Shown: positions 7,933 through 16,419 of the stretch, in pieces | Numbering within the stretch: position 1 is the stretch's first letter | How the letters are laid out: each line of letters opens with the position of its first letter | DNA from: Tenacibaculum sp. Bg11-29 | GTDB taxonomy: Bacteria; Bacteroidota; Bacteroidia; Flavobacteriales; Flavobacteriaceae | Assembly: GCF_002836595.1 (NCBI RefSeq) | Contig: NZ_PJBB01000003.1 | Span: 2,355,001 to 2,419,000 of the forward strand | DNA length: 64,000 nt | Reading direction: 5' to 3' | Program-made: the position numbers and the translations under genes | The notes under the pieces: generated by a model | Seen by the model: the letters and a program-made list of their open reading frames with translations, nothing else | Databases searched by the model: none | What the model was told of the DNA's origin: nothing

Positions 7933-9156
7933 TTAAAATATTGGCTCTTTATAATCCCCAGAATTCATACTAAAATGAATTTTTCCATAATCTACATTTT
8001 TCTCAAATTTATTTTCTTTATAATAAGAATCTCTTAAATTCTCCATATTTTCATTATTCATTTGCTTTAATTTGATTAAATACCCGTTTTCTTTAATGAA
8101 GGTTTCGTTATTTTCATATACAGCTTCTAAATTTGAACAACGAATTACATAGCCCATTCTAACAGGTATTTTATCGATATTTAGTGCTGAAGGTCTAATC
8201 TCATGTGTATATAGCCTATTAGTAGAAAGTGGTATGGAAAAAACAGAATTAGGATATAATGTTACACTAAATTCCTTTACTAAAGAATTATTATTAACTG
8301 TGTTTTTTAATTTAAAAAGGAGTCGTGTTAATCCACTATTTTTTTTATAAACCCAGTCAAACTTAACTGTTTTAGAAGGAGCTAAGTGTTCAAAATTTGT
8401 TTTATCATAAAAAGTACAAAAAGTAATAAGCCCCTCTTGTGCCATGTCTTTAGTTTTATCAGAATGTGCACCAATTTTAGCTTTAATTTCTTTTGAATTT
8501 AATTCGTTTTTTTTATTTAGATAAATTTGTGCTAAAACATGGTTTAATTTTGTTTCTTTTTCAAAATCAAATTTTATAGCTTCGTTTAGAGAATCAATAA
8601 TTTGATTGTCTGTTGGTCTAAAATTATCAGTAGGTCCTGTTAAGTTACTAGAGCACCTTAATAAATGGAAATGTAATAATTCTGTTTCACCTTTCTTTTG
8701 TTTGATAACATTACTTAAATAAATTCCTTTTCTTAAAGCCGTAGATTGTTTATTTGACTCTGTTAAATTTTGAAACTTATGTTCAGATTCTATATTGCTA
8801 AAGAAGTTATCAGTATCAAAATACCTTCTGTAAAATACTCCTGCATTATGAATATTTATCGGAACTTGACCAAGTTGAATTAAATGAAAATTGTCATTCG
8901 TTAAGTTTTCATAATTAGAAGATAAATCTTTAATTATGAAAACCGTCCTTGTGTCGTCTTTTATATGTTTGATATCTCCAATTACATACAATCTAATTCC
9001 ATAATTACTTGAAATTTCTGAAATACTATGAACTACAGCACCACAAAAATTATTAATTAAGTAATCTAAATCATCAGAACTGTTATTTTCATTTGATAAG
9101 TTTATTAAGAAGTTTTTATTTCTTGATATGCTATTTTCAAAGCTAAATTTATTCAT
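7933..9156 (-). CDS. Putative 2-oxoglutarate/Fe(II) oxygenase with a large uncharacterised N-terminal region (407 aa)
   Basis: I do not recognise this protein as a named family. The C-terminal half contains an HxD...H...R pattern like that of its neighbour: LNHVLAQIYLN, then IGAHSDKTKDM with His231 and Asp233, GLITFCTFYD, PNSVFSIPLSTNRLYTHEIR with His318, and VRMGYVIRCSN with Arg333 or Arg339. That pattern suggests an iron/2-oxoglutarate oxygenase. Residues 1-200 show no motif I can assign, and there is no signal peptide or membrane segment, so the protein is probably cytoplasmic. It is the first gene of the run with the 258-residue oxygenase and endonuclease V. A 29-nt element shared with the AraC gene lies 34 bases upstream. 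Confidence 0.6.
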   Translation of the reverse strand: MNKFSFENSISRNKNFLINLSNENNSSDDLDYLINNFCGAVVHSISEISSNYGIRLYVIGDIKHIKDDTRTVFIIKDLSSNYENLTNDNFHLIQLGQVPINIHNAGVFYRRYFDTDNFFSNIESEHKFQNLTESNKQSTALRKGIYLSNVIKQKKGETELLHFHLLRCSSNLTGPTDNFRPTDNQIIDSLNEAIKFDFEKETKLNHVLAQIYLNKKNELNSKEIKAKIGAHSDKTKDMAQEGLITFCTFYDKTNFEHLAPSKTVKFDWVYKKNSGLTRLLFKLKNTVNNNSLVKEFSVTLYPNSVFSIPLSTNRLYTHEIRPSALNIDKIPVRMGYVIRCSNLEAVYENNETFIKENGYLIKLKQMNNENMENLRDSYYKENKFEKNVDYGKIHFSMNSGDYKEPIF

Positions 9157-9190
9157 TATGTTTAGAGTCTAATTTTTAAATTTATTACTA

Positions 9191-9219
9191 ATGTTATTGG
9201 GAATATGAATTCGTTTTAA
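9191..9219 (-). promoter_or_regulatory. Copy 2 of the 29-nt element, upstream of the oxygenase/endonuclease V operon
   Basis: The core at 9201-9219 is identical to 6439-6457. The copies differ at only three of 29 positions. It stands 34 bases before the start codon at 9156. Confidence 0.6.
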
Positions 9220-9311
9220 CAATTTATATTCTAAAGTTAGTTTTTCTATTAAAAAAAGGAACTTCGATGTTTGTTTTTTATTAATTACTTTCTAATCATT
9301 GTTAATTAAAA

Positions 9312-9833
9312 CTATACAGATTTGTTCTCTTTTACATAAAGCAATATCTCTTCATTTTCATCTGGAAGCTTTGTAGTACCTGTCATTTCTAAGCCTAGTT
9401 TTTCTAGAAGACGTTGAGAAGAAATGTTTTCTTTTGATGTAATACCTTTAATAGCTTTAAGTTTAAAATCTTCAAATGCTGCTTTCATTAACCTGTTTGA
9501 TGCTTCATAGGCATAACCTACCCCTTCGTATTGAGGTAAAAGGCCAAAACCTATATCAATACCATCTATTCCCTCCCTGTTAAAAAGCCCACAAGTACCA
9601 ATTTTATTACCATCGGTTTTTGTAATTAATGTATAACTAGAAAATCCAAGCTTATGTAATTGCGGGAGCATTTTAGTTTGAATATACTTTTTAGCATCTT
9701 CAATTGAATTAATTTTTCTATCTCCTACATATTTAATAAACTTAGGAGTGCTCATTATTTGCTGAATTAACTCAGCATCTTCTTCAGAAGTTGGTCTTAT
9801 AAATAATCTTTCTGTTTCAAATTTTAAATACAT
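9312..9833 (-). CDS. GNAT-family N-acetyltransferase, RimJ/RimL-like
   Basis: A 173-residue acetyltransferase of the type that acetylates ribosomal-protein N-termini or small molecules. It starts with the usual FETERLFIRPTSEEDAELIQ, has GIDIGFGLLPQYEGVGYAYE (strand 4 and the acetyl-CoA pyrophosphate loop, here QYEGVGYAYE rather than a strict QxxGxG/A), and ends with KGITSKENISSQRLLEKLGL. The substrate cannot be predicted. It sits alone between the oxygenase operon (155-base gap) and csaA (84-base gap), so co-transcription is uncertain. Confidence 0.85.
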   Translation of the reverse strand: MYLKFETERLFIRPTSEEDAELIQQIMSTPKFIKYVGDRKINSIEDAKKYIQTKMLPQLHKLGFSSYTLITKTDGNKIGTCGLFNREGIDGIDIGFGLLPQYEGVGYAYEASNRLMKAAFEDFKLKAIKGITSKENISSQRLLEKLGLEMTGTTKLPDENEEILLYVKENKSV

Positions 9834-9917
9834 TGATTTAGTAATTAAAAGAGTTAGTAAATAGTGTGGTTTGCTTCGAGAAAAATAAGATAAAAAAATT
9901 ATAGATTAAGTTAAAAA

Positions 9918-10259
9918 TTACCCAATCCTTGTTCCGTTTTTAATTTTCCTTTCAGGAGAAATAAGTGTAACCTCTTTATTATCACCAATACCACCTAAAA
10001 CCAAGCATTCACTCATTATAGTCGCTATTTGTTTCTTCGGAAAATTAATAACAGCAACAATTTGGTTGCCTATTAATTCTTTAGGAGTGTACAGTTTGGT
10101 TATTTGAGCAGAAGTTTTTTTAACACCATATTCACCAAAATCAATTTGCATTTTATAAGCAGGGTTTCTTGCTTCTTCAAATATGTCTGCAGAAATAATT
10201 GTACCAATCCGCATTTCTACTTTTGCAAAATCATTCCAAGTTAAAGAGTTATCGTTCAT
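9918..10259 (-). CDS. csaA: tRNA-binding domain protein, CsaA-like
   Basis: A single OB-fold tRNA-binding domain of 113 residues, the usual size of CsaA, which was described as a secretion-related chaperone in Bacillus. Landmarks are FAKVEMRIGTIISAD at the start, YKMQIDFGEYGVKKTSAQIT in the middle, and GNQIVAVINFPKKQIA followed by SECLVLGG. The same fold occurs at the C-terminus of methionyl-tRNA synthetase. The start overlaps the end of meaB by 11 bases, so the two genes are almost certainly translated from one transcript. Confidence 0.92.
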   Translation of the reverse strand: MNDNSLTWNDFAKVEMRIGTIISADIFEEARNPAYKMQIDFGEYGVKKTSAQITKLYTPKELIGNQIVAVINFPKKQIATIMSECLVLGGIGDNKEVTLISPERKIKNGTRIG

Positions 10260-11331
10260 AGTTTTTGTTTAGTAATCGAGTGGCGGCTGTAAACGGAGTT
10301 GTTTTCCCGTCTTCTAAATTTTTAAATTCATCTTTTAATAATTCTTTTATATCAGAATTGTTATAAAAATTGTTTTTTAGTTGTTGATTAATGGTTTCTA
10401 ATAGCCAATATTTATTTTGATCATTTCTTTTCTGTTGAAAAAAAGAAGTGTTTTTTGCTGAATTTATATACTCATTAATCATTTTGTGAATAGCATTAAT
10501 ACCTTTGTAGTGAAGTGCACTTGCTAGTAAAACCTTTGGCTGCCATCCACTATCTTTTGGCGGATATAAATGCAAAGCCCTATTAAATTCAACTTTTGCA
10601 ATTTTTGCATTCTTTTCATTACCACTATCTGCCTTATTAATAACAATAGCATCAGCCATTTCAATGATACCCCGTTTTATACCTTGTAATTCATCACCAG
10701 CACCTGCTAGTTTCAATAATAAAAAGAAATCGGTCATAGAGTGTACAGCTGTTTCAGACTGGCCAACACCAACAGTTTCTATAATAATGGTATCGTAACC
10801 TGCGGCTTCACATAATATAATAGATTCTCTTGTTTTTTGAGCAACACCACCTAGTGAAGACCCTGATGGAGAAGGACGAATAAATGCATTTTTATCAGTA
10901 ACTAATTCTTCCATTCTAGTTTTGTCACCTAAAATACTTCCTTTATTTACAGAGCTACTTGGATCTACAGCTAAAACAGCTACTTTTTTACCTAATGAGG
11001 TTAAGTGCTTACCAAAAGCTTCAATGAAAGTACTTTTACCAACGCCAGGAACACCTGTAATTCCTATTCTTATTGATTTGTTTGCGTATGGTAAACAAGC
11101 TTCTAAAATTTCATTAGCTTGTTGTTGGTGTTTTGTATTGGTGCTTTCAACCAAGGTAATAGCTCTACTTAAAAACGTAATATTTCCTGTTAATATTTGA
11201 GAAACAAATTCTTGAGTAGTTATTCTTTTTTTTCTGCTTAATTTTATTTTTTCAGCAGAAGATTTGCTAGTAGTTTCTGGTTGAGAAATACCATCTTTTT
11301 CAGAAAGAGCAGATTTTTTTTTATGAGTCAT
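10249..11331 (-). CDS. meaB: Methylmalonyl-CoA mutase-associated GTPase MeaB
   Basis: This G3E-type P-loop GTPase acts as a chaperone of adenosylcobalamin-dependent methylmalonyl-CoA mutase, controlling cofactor loading and protecting the enzyme. Walker A is GVPGVGKS at 93-100. VDPSS, the ETVGVGQSE segment and the guanine-specificity motif NKAD are all present. The 360-residue length includes a lysine- and serine-rich N-terminal extension of about 35 residues that other members have in variable form. The mutase genes are not in this window. It overlaps csaA by 11 bases and is divergent from the ECF sigma gene across a 100-base gap. Confidence 0.94.
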   Translation of the reverse strand: MTHKKKSALSEKDGISQPETTSKSSAEKIKLSRKKRITTQEFVSQILTGNITFLSRAITLVESTNTKHQQQANEILEACLPYANKSIRIGITGVPGVGKSTFIEAFGKHLTSLGKKVAVLAVDPSSSVNKGSILGDKTRMEELVTDKNAFIRPSPSGSSLGGVAQKTRESIILCEAAGYDTIIIETVGVGQSETAVHSMTDFFLLLKLAGAGDELQGIKRGIIEMADAIVINKADSGNEKNAKIAKVEFNRALHLYPPKDSGWQPKVLLASALHYKGINAIHKMINEYINSAKNTSFFQQKRNDQNKYWLLETINQQLKNNFYNNSDIKELLKDEFKNLEDGKTTPFTAATRLLNKNYER

Positions 11332-11431
11332 GTAAAGTGAAAACGAAATAATAAGGTAAATTTAAAAATAAAAAATTAAGCAAAGTGCAACGAAGCATAA
11401 AAAGTATCGTCTTTAGTGTAAGAAATAAAAA

Positions 11432-11980
11432 ATGAAGTCAACCAAACAGTTACATCAATCAATTATAGATGCATGTAAAAACAATGAGGCAAAAGCACAA
11501 ATGCAATTGTATGATTTGTATTGCGAAGCGATGCTTACAATAGCGTATCGTTATGTAAATGATAAATTTTTAGCTGAAGATATAATGCAGGAAGCGTTTT
11601 TAAAAGCGTTTAAGCATATAGGAAATTATAAAGGAGAAGTAGTATTTGGAGCTTGGTTAAAACGAATTGTAATTAATCAAAGTATTGACTGGTTAAAAAA
11701 GAAAAAAATAGCATTCGTTTCTATAAATGAAGAAACAAGCGCGATAGTAGATGAAGAGGATTGGAGTATAGCTCCTGTAATTTCTCATAAAGAAATTATA
11801 AATTGTATTCAGCAATTAAAAGATAAATATAGAATAGTAGTAACCCTGTTTTTGTTAGAAGGATATGATCATGGAGAAATTTCTCAAATATTAGAAATTT
11901 CAGAAGCAACCTCAAGAACACATTTGTTAAGAGGAAAAAGGAAATTACAAGAACAATTAAAAGTAGTATATCATGTTTAA
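11432..11980 (+). CDS. ECF-type RNA polymerase sigma factor
   Basis: A 182-residue sigma-70 family protein with only regions 2 and 4. Region 2 includes YRYVNDKFLAEDIMQEAFLK, which contacts the -10 element and core polymerase. Region 4 is the C-terminal helix-turn-helix LEGYDHGEISQILEISEATS followed by RTHLLRGKRKLQ. It overlaps the next gene by 8 bases. That gene encodes a one-pass membrane protein and is followed by an exported adhesin-like gene, a common arrangement of sigma, anti-sigma and target. The signal is unknown. Confidence 0.93.
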   Translation: MKSTKQLHQSIIDACKNNEAKAQMQLYDLYCEAMLTIAYRYVNDKFLAEDIMQEAFLKAFKHIGNYKGEVVFGAWLKRIVINQSIDWLKKKKIAFVSINEETSAIVDEEDWSIAPVISHKEIINCIQQLKDKYRIVVTLFLLEGYDHGEISQILEISEATSRTHLLRGKRKLQEQLKVVYHV

Positions 11981-12518
11981 AGATATTAGAGAAGTTTTAA
12001 AAAATAGGAGTGATAAACCAGTTGAGATATCTAAAGATCATCGAAAAAAATTTCAACAAAAATTGATGAAAGAATTACATAGCGAACCATCAAATAAAAA
12101 ATCATATCAATGGCTATATATTGCAGCATCAATTGTAATGCTGTTAGGTTTATGTGTAAAATTTTATCCAACAAGTGTTGCTCCAAATGAATATAAAAAT
12201 GAAATTAGTTTAGGAAGTGTTTCTCCCGAGTTAAAAACAATAGAATCATATTATATAAATACTATAAACTATGAACTAAGTCAGTTAGAATTAACTGATG
12301 ATACTAAAGAATTTTTTGACGGTTATTTTGCGAAAATTGGCGAATTAACCAAAGAATATAAATCGTTAACCGAAGAGCTCAATACCAAAGGAATTAACGA
12401 CAATACCATCAATGCATTGATTGGAAATCTGCAATTGCGTTTACAGCTGTTAAAACGTATGCAAAAACAATTAAATGAACTTAAAAACACAAACCAAAAT
12501 GACATTCAAGCAATTTAA
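11973..12518 (+). CDS. Single-pass membrane protein, probable anti-sigma factor
   Basis: A 181-residue protein with a basic cytoplasmic N-terminus (about 1-45), one membrane helix at about 46-64 (WLYIAASIVMLLGLCVKFY) and a periplasmic part rich in charged helices (residues 85-180, with QLRLQLLKRMQKQLNELK). The N-terminal ~45 residues would be the sigma-binding part, but I see no zinc-binding HxxxCxxC. The role therefore rests on its position, overlapping the sigma gene by 8 bases. It overlaps the next coding region by 20 bases. Confidence 0.7.
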   Translation: MFKDIREVLKNRSDKPVEISKDHRKKFQQKLMKELHSEPSNKKSYQWLYIAASIVMLLGLCVKFYPTSVAPNEYKNEISLGSVSPELKTIESYYINTINYELSQLELTDDTKEFFDGYFAKIGELTKEYKSLTEELNTKGINDNTINALIGNLQLRLQLLKRMQKQLNELKNTNQNDIQAI

Positions 12519-13992
12519 AATAAGTACTTTTTTAGTACTTGTAACAAGTGTTGTATTCGCTCAGAAATATGATAAGAAATTTAATGAAAATTTTAAAACA
12601 AATAAAGATGCTGTAGTTACCATAAATGCATCGAATGCAACTATTGATGTAACAACATGGAATAAAAATGAAGTATCTGTTGAGGCGATTATAGAAGTTG
12701 AAGGACTTGATAAAAAAGCAGCAGAAAAATATTTAAAAAACTGGAGATTTGAAGCTTTAGGGAATAAGAATAAAGTCCAAATTAATGCAAATAATAGTAG
12801 CGTTCATTCTTTTGGTAATGATAATATTGTGTTTTTTAATTCATCCAAAAACAATCATCCTAACGTATATCAGTATAATACAGAAGATCGTCAGGTTATT
12901 GTAATACCTGAGATACCAGAAATTGAAATACCAGAAATGCCCGAATTACCAGAAATAGTGATTCCTGAAATTAATTTTGAAGAAATAGTATCTGGTTTAG
13001 ATCATATAGAATTCGATTTTGATAAATATGCAAAAGATGGAGGGAGTTATTTTTTTCAATGGAAAGATGGCGTTAATGATATTACTATAAAATCTAAAAA
13101 AGAGTGGGAGAAGTTTAAAAAAACAAAAAAATATAAGAAATTTAAAAAAGCACAAGAAAAAAGAAAAATAGCGCTTAAAAAAGAATTAAAAGAAGTTAGA
13201 GCTACACTAAATAAAAAAGAATTAAAAAGAGAAATAGCAAAAGCGAAAGCTGAGATTAAGAGAGTGAATAGAAAGGAAGTAAGAAGAGAATTGTTAAAAG
13301 CTAGAGAGGAGATTAAGAGAGTGAGAAAAGAAGTTAAAAATGTTCATTATTCTTATTCAACAGGTAGTAATAATTTTATGGTTGATGGTAAAAAAGTTAA
13401 AGTAACTAAGAAACTTGTTATTAAAGTACCCGAAAATGCTACTTTCGATTTAAATACACGTCACTGTAAAGTTAAATTACCAAAAACAAAAGCTTCAGGA
13501 AAAGTAAGTTATGGTACTTTTAAAGCTGATGTATTAAATGGAGGTAAATTAAATATTTCGTTTTCGCCAGTAAACATAAATTCATTAAACACATGTACTG
13601 TGTTTTTAAATAACGTAACCGATGCTCATGTAGCATCGGTTGCTAATACAACTTTAAAAGCTAATTCATCAGGATTAACTATTGATGTTGTTCGTGAAAA
13701 TACAGAAATAGATAGTGAATTTGGGGAGTTGTCAATAAATAAAGTGGCCTCTGATTTTAACTTATTAAAAATATTTTTAAATTATTCGAATAGTACGATT
13801 AAAGTATCAGATTTAGATACAACAATAAGTATTGATAGTGAAAAAGGGAAATTTGAATATGACGATGTAATTGGGGATTTTAATAAAATACTTAAAAAAC
13901 GAGATTTATCAGTAAAGTTTACACATCCATCAAAAACATCTAAGAATAAATTTATTTTAACTGCTAATTATAGCAATATAAAGCTAAAATAA
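12499..13992 (+). CDS. Exported DUF4097-like adhesin protein with PE repeat and basic helix
   Basis: I chose the ATG at 12499, eight codons into the longest frame, because it gives a clean signal peptide (MTFKQFKISTFLVLVTSVVFAQ). The mature N-terminus and the C-terminal ~200 residues have the short repetitive beta-strand pattern of the DUF4097 putative-adhesin family. Two unusual inserts lie between them. One is a Pro-Glu-hydrophobic repeat at about 136-158 (IPEIPEIEIPEMPELPEI). The other is a very basic helical stretch at about 199-280, dense in Lys, Arg and Glu and likely a coiled coil. As the third gene of the ECF operon it may report on or respond to envelope state. Its molecular function is unknown. 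Confidence 0.72.
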   Translation: MTFKQFKISTFLVLVTSVVFAQKYDKKFNENFKTNKDAVVTINASNATIDVTTWNKNEVSVEAIIEVEGLDKKAAEKYLKNWRFEALGNKNKVQINANNSSVHSFGNDNIVFFNSSKNNHPNVYQYNTEDRQVIVIPEIPEIEIPEMPELPEIVIPEINFEEIVSGLDHIEFDFDKYAKDGGSYFFQWKDGVNDITIKSKKEWEKFKKTKKYKKFKKAQEKRKIALKKELKEVRATLNKKELKREIAKAKAEIKRVNRKEVRRELLKAREEIKRVRKEVKNVHYSYSTGSNNFMVDGKKVKVTKKLVIKVPENATFDLNTRHCKVKLPKTKASGKVSYGTFKADVLNGGKLNISFSPVNINSLNTCTVFLNNVTDAHVASVANTTLKANSSGLTIDVVRENTEIDSEFGELSINKVASDFNLLKIFLNYSNSTIKVSDLDTTISIDSEKGKFEYDDVIGDFNKILKKRDLSVKFTHPSKTSKNKFILTANYSNIKLK

Positions 13993-14085
13993 GTTTTATA
14001 TTTTAACAAAAACTTCACTAAAATTACATTTCATTATTCCTTATAAAGTGCCTATCTTTAGCATCTGTAAATAGTCACTTTTCCT

Positions 14086-15567
14086 ATGAAATTATACAAA
14101 GAAAATCAATTAAAGGTATATAATTCTTTATCAAAAAACAAAGAGCTTTTTAAAACTGTAAACGACGGATATGTAGGTATGTACGTTTGTGGTCCGACAG
14201 TATATAGTAATGCCCATTTAGGAAACGTACGTACATTTATGTTCTTTGATGTGGTATATCGTTATTTATTACATTTAGGTTACAAAGTGCGCTATGTACG
14301 TAATATTACCGATGCAGGTCATTTAGAAAATGATGCAGATGAAGGAGAAGATAGAATCGCTAAGAAAGCCCGTTTAGAAGAAATTGAGCCAATGGAAGTA
14401 GTACAGCGTTATACTGTAGATTTTCATGATGTTTTAAAAAATTACAATTTTTTACCACCTAGTATAGAGCCAACTGCAACAGGCCATATTGTAGAGCAGA
14501 TTGAAATGATTAAAGAGATCATGGAGAAAGGTTTTGCGTATGAAGTTAATGGATCAGTATATTTTGATGTATTAAAATATAATGAAACTGGTAACTACGG
14601 AATTCTTTCTGGTAGAAAAATTGAAGATGCAATTCATAATACACGAGTTTTAGACGGACAGTCAGATAAGAAAAATCCACAAGATTTTGCCCTTTGGAAA
14701 AAAGCAGACGAACGCCATATTATGCGTTGGCCTTCTCCTTGGAGCGATGGTTTTCCGGGGTGGCATTTAGAATGTTCAGTAATGAGTACAAAATATTTAG
14801 GAGAGAAATTTGATATTCACGGTGGTGGAATGGATTTAAAATTCCCACATCACGAATGTGAAATCGCACAATCTCAAACATGTAGTGGTGTAAGCCCTGT
14901 GAATTATTGGATGCATACTAATATGTTGCTGTTAAATAGTCAAAAAATGGCTAAATCAACAGGTAATTTCATTCTTCCAAACGAAATTTTAACAGGAGAA
15001 AATAATGTTTTAGGAAAAGCATTTTCAGCAAGTGTAGTTCGTTTTTTTAACATGCAAGCTAATTATAGAAGTATTTTAGATTTTTCTGGAGAAGCTTTAG
15101 AAGCTTCAGAAAAAGGACATACAAAACTAATGGAAGCTGTTAATTATTTAAATAAAATTGAAGCAAGCAAAACATCAACCTTTAATATTAATAGTTGGAA
15201 AAATGATTGTTATGCGGCAATGAATGATGATTTTAATACACCAGTACTAATTTCATATTTATTCGAAGCTGTAAAAAATATTAATCAAATAAAAGAAGGA
15301 AATGCTAGTTTAACTGCTGAAGATTTAGAAGTGTTTATTAAAACAATGAATGCTTTTGTTTTTGATGTTTTAGGATTGATGAATGAAAAATCCGAAGGAA
15401 ACAATTCAGGTAAACTAAGCGGAGTTGTTGAAATGTTAATTGAAATGCGAAAAGAAGCAAGAGAAAATAAAAATTGGGCATTATCTGATGAAATACGTGA
15501 CAGGTTATTAACATTAGATATTCAATTAAAGGATGGTAAAGATGGTACAAGTTTTTCTATAAACTAA
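14086..15567 (+). CDS. cysS: Cysteinyl-tRNA synthetase
   Basis: This class I aminoacyl-tRNA synthetase charges tRNA-Cys. Visible landmarks are the zinc ligand Cys35 in [15 protein letters not shown], the HIGH-type motif HLGN at 44-47, [10 protein letters not shown] and HHECEIAQS with further zinc ligands, and the KMSKS-type motif KMAKS near 287-291. The 493-residue length is typical. The C-terminal anticodon-binding helices end with [24 protein letters not shown] box near 14053 could be its promoter, but no matching -33 box was seen. Confidence 0.97.
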   Translation: MKLYKENQLKVYNSLSKNKELFKTVNDGYVGMYVCGPTVYSNAHLGNVRTFMFFDVVYRYLLHLGYKVRYVRNITDAGHLENDADEGEDRIAKKARLEEIEPMEVVQRYTVDFHDVLKNYNFLPPSIEPTATGHIVEQIEMIKEIMEKGFAYEVNGSVYFDVLKYNETGNYGILSGRKIEDAIHNTRVLDGQSDKKNPQDFALWKKADERHIMRWPSPWSDGFPGWHLECSVMSTKYLGEKFDIHGGGMDLKFPHHECEIAQSQTCSGVSPVNYWMHTNMLLLNSQKMAKSTGNFILPNEILTGENNVLGKAFSASVVRFFNMQANYRSILDFSGEALEASEKGHTKLMEAVNYLNKIEASKTSTFNINSWKNDCYAAMNDDFNTPVLISYLFEAVKNINQIKEGNASLTAEDLEVFIKTMNAFVFDVLGLMNEKSEGNNSGKLSGVVEMLIEMRKEARENKNWALSDEIRDRLLTLDIQLKDGKDGTSFSIN

Positions 15568-15574
15568 AAATTAG

Positions 15575-16090
15575 ATGATTTTTCAAACAAAACGACTTTT
15601 TGTTAAAGCTATCGATGAGGTTCATAAAAATGAATTTACAGAGTTATTAACTGCTAATGAAATTATAGCAACAATACCTCAAAAAAGACCATCAGATGAG
15701 AATGTTGAAATAAAATTTCAGCAAGCACTTTCTTTTGAAGGGAATATAAAAGTTAACAAAAAAACGATTTTAGGAATTTTTGAAAAAGATAAAAATGAAT
15801 TAATAGGTTTAGCAGCTTTTTTAACTAATAATGATTTAGATAGAGAGTTAGGTTATCGTTTTAGAGAATCGTATTGGGGAAAAGGTTATGCAACTGAAAT
15901 AGCAGAGGAAATGATTAATTATTCTTTTAATATTTTAAAAATAGAGAAAATTACTGCTGATGTGTGGGTAAAAAATATTGCATCTATTAAAGTGCTTAGT
16001 AAGTTTTTAAAACCAGTAAAAGAGTTTTATAACGAAAATGATGATTGTACTGATAAGAGGTATGAGTTATTAAAAAAAGACTGGATTTAA
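15575..16090 (+). CDS. GNAT-family N-acetyltransferase
   Basis: A 171-residue acetyltransferase of the RimJ/RimL type. It begins [20 protein letters not shown] and carries [20 protein letters not shown], the acetyl-CoA-binding loop. It ends with the usual [19 protein letters not shown] strand-helix. It starts 7 bases after cysS and is followed after one base by yidD, so the three are probably one transcript. The substrate is unknown. Confidence 0.87.
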   Translation: MIFQTKRLFVKAIDEVHKNEFTELLTANEIIATIPQKRPSDENVEIKFQQALSFEGNIKVNKKTILGIFEKDKNELIGLAAFLTNNDLDRELGYRFRESYWGKGYATEIAEEMINYSFNILKIEKITADVWVKNIASIKVLSKFLKPVKEFYNENDDCTDKRYELLKKDWI

Positions 16091-16091
16091 T

Positions 16092-16328
16092 TTGAAAAAA
16101 ACACTAACATATCCATTCATATTATTGGTTCGTTTTTATCAAACAGCAATATCACCATTTACACCAGCCACGTGTAGGTATAGCCCAACATGCTCGGGTT
16201 ATACAATTCAAGCTTTACAAAAACATGGTTTGTTTTATGGAGGCTGGTTGGCAATAAAAAGAATATTTAGCTGTCACCCATGGGGAGGAAGCGGATATGA
16301 TCCTGTGCCAGAAAAAAAGAATAAGTAA
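16092..16328 (+). CDS. yidD: Membrane protein insertion efficiency factor YidD
   Basis: A 78-residue inner-membrane-associated protein that assists YidC/Sec-dependent insertion. The family signature is clear: [12 protein letters not shown], then [15 protein letters not shown] and [16 protein letters not shown]. The three cysteines of the family are present. The start codon is TTG, one base after the stop of the acetyltransferase gene. No closer ATG exists, and the family alignment begins here. It shares a probable transcript with cysS. Confidence 0.95.
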   Translation: MKKTLTYPFILLVRFYQTAISPFTPATCRYSPTCSGYTIQALQKHGLFYGGWLAIKRIFSCHPWGGSGYDPVPEKKNK

Positions 16329-16337
16329 CCGTTACTT

Positions 16338-16396
16338 CGAGCGCAGTCGAGAGGTTTTAGAATAATAAATTAATAAATAGGTTTCGACTGCGATCG
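16338..16396. repeat. Intergenic inverted repeat (CGAGCGCAGTCGA type)
   Basis: The left arm CGAGCGCAGTCGA (16338-16350) pairs with the right arm TCGACTGCGATCG (16384-16396) with one mismatch across a 33-base AT-rich centre. This GC-rich palindromic sequence resembles short dispersed repeats I know from flavobacterial intergenic regions. It may act as a hairpin between yidD and lgt. Confidence 0.65.
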
Positions 16397-16419
16397 ACCT
16401 GACATATAATTAAAAGTAA

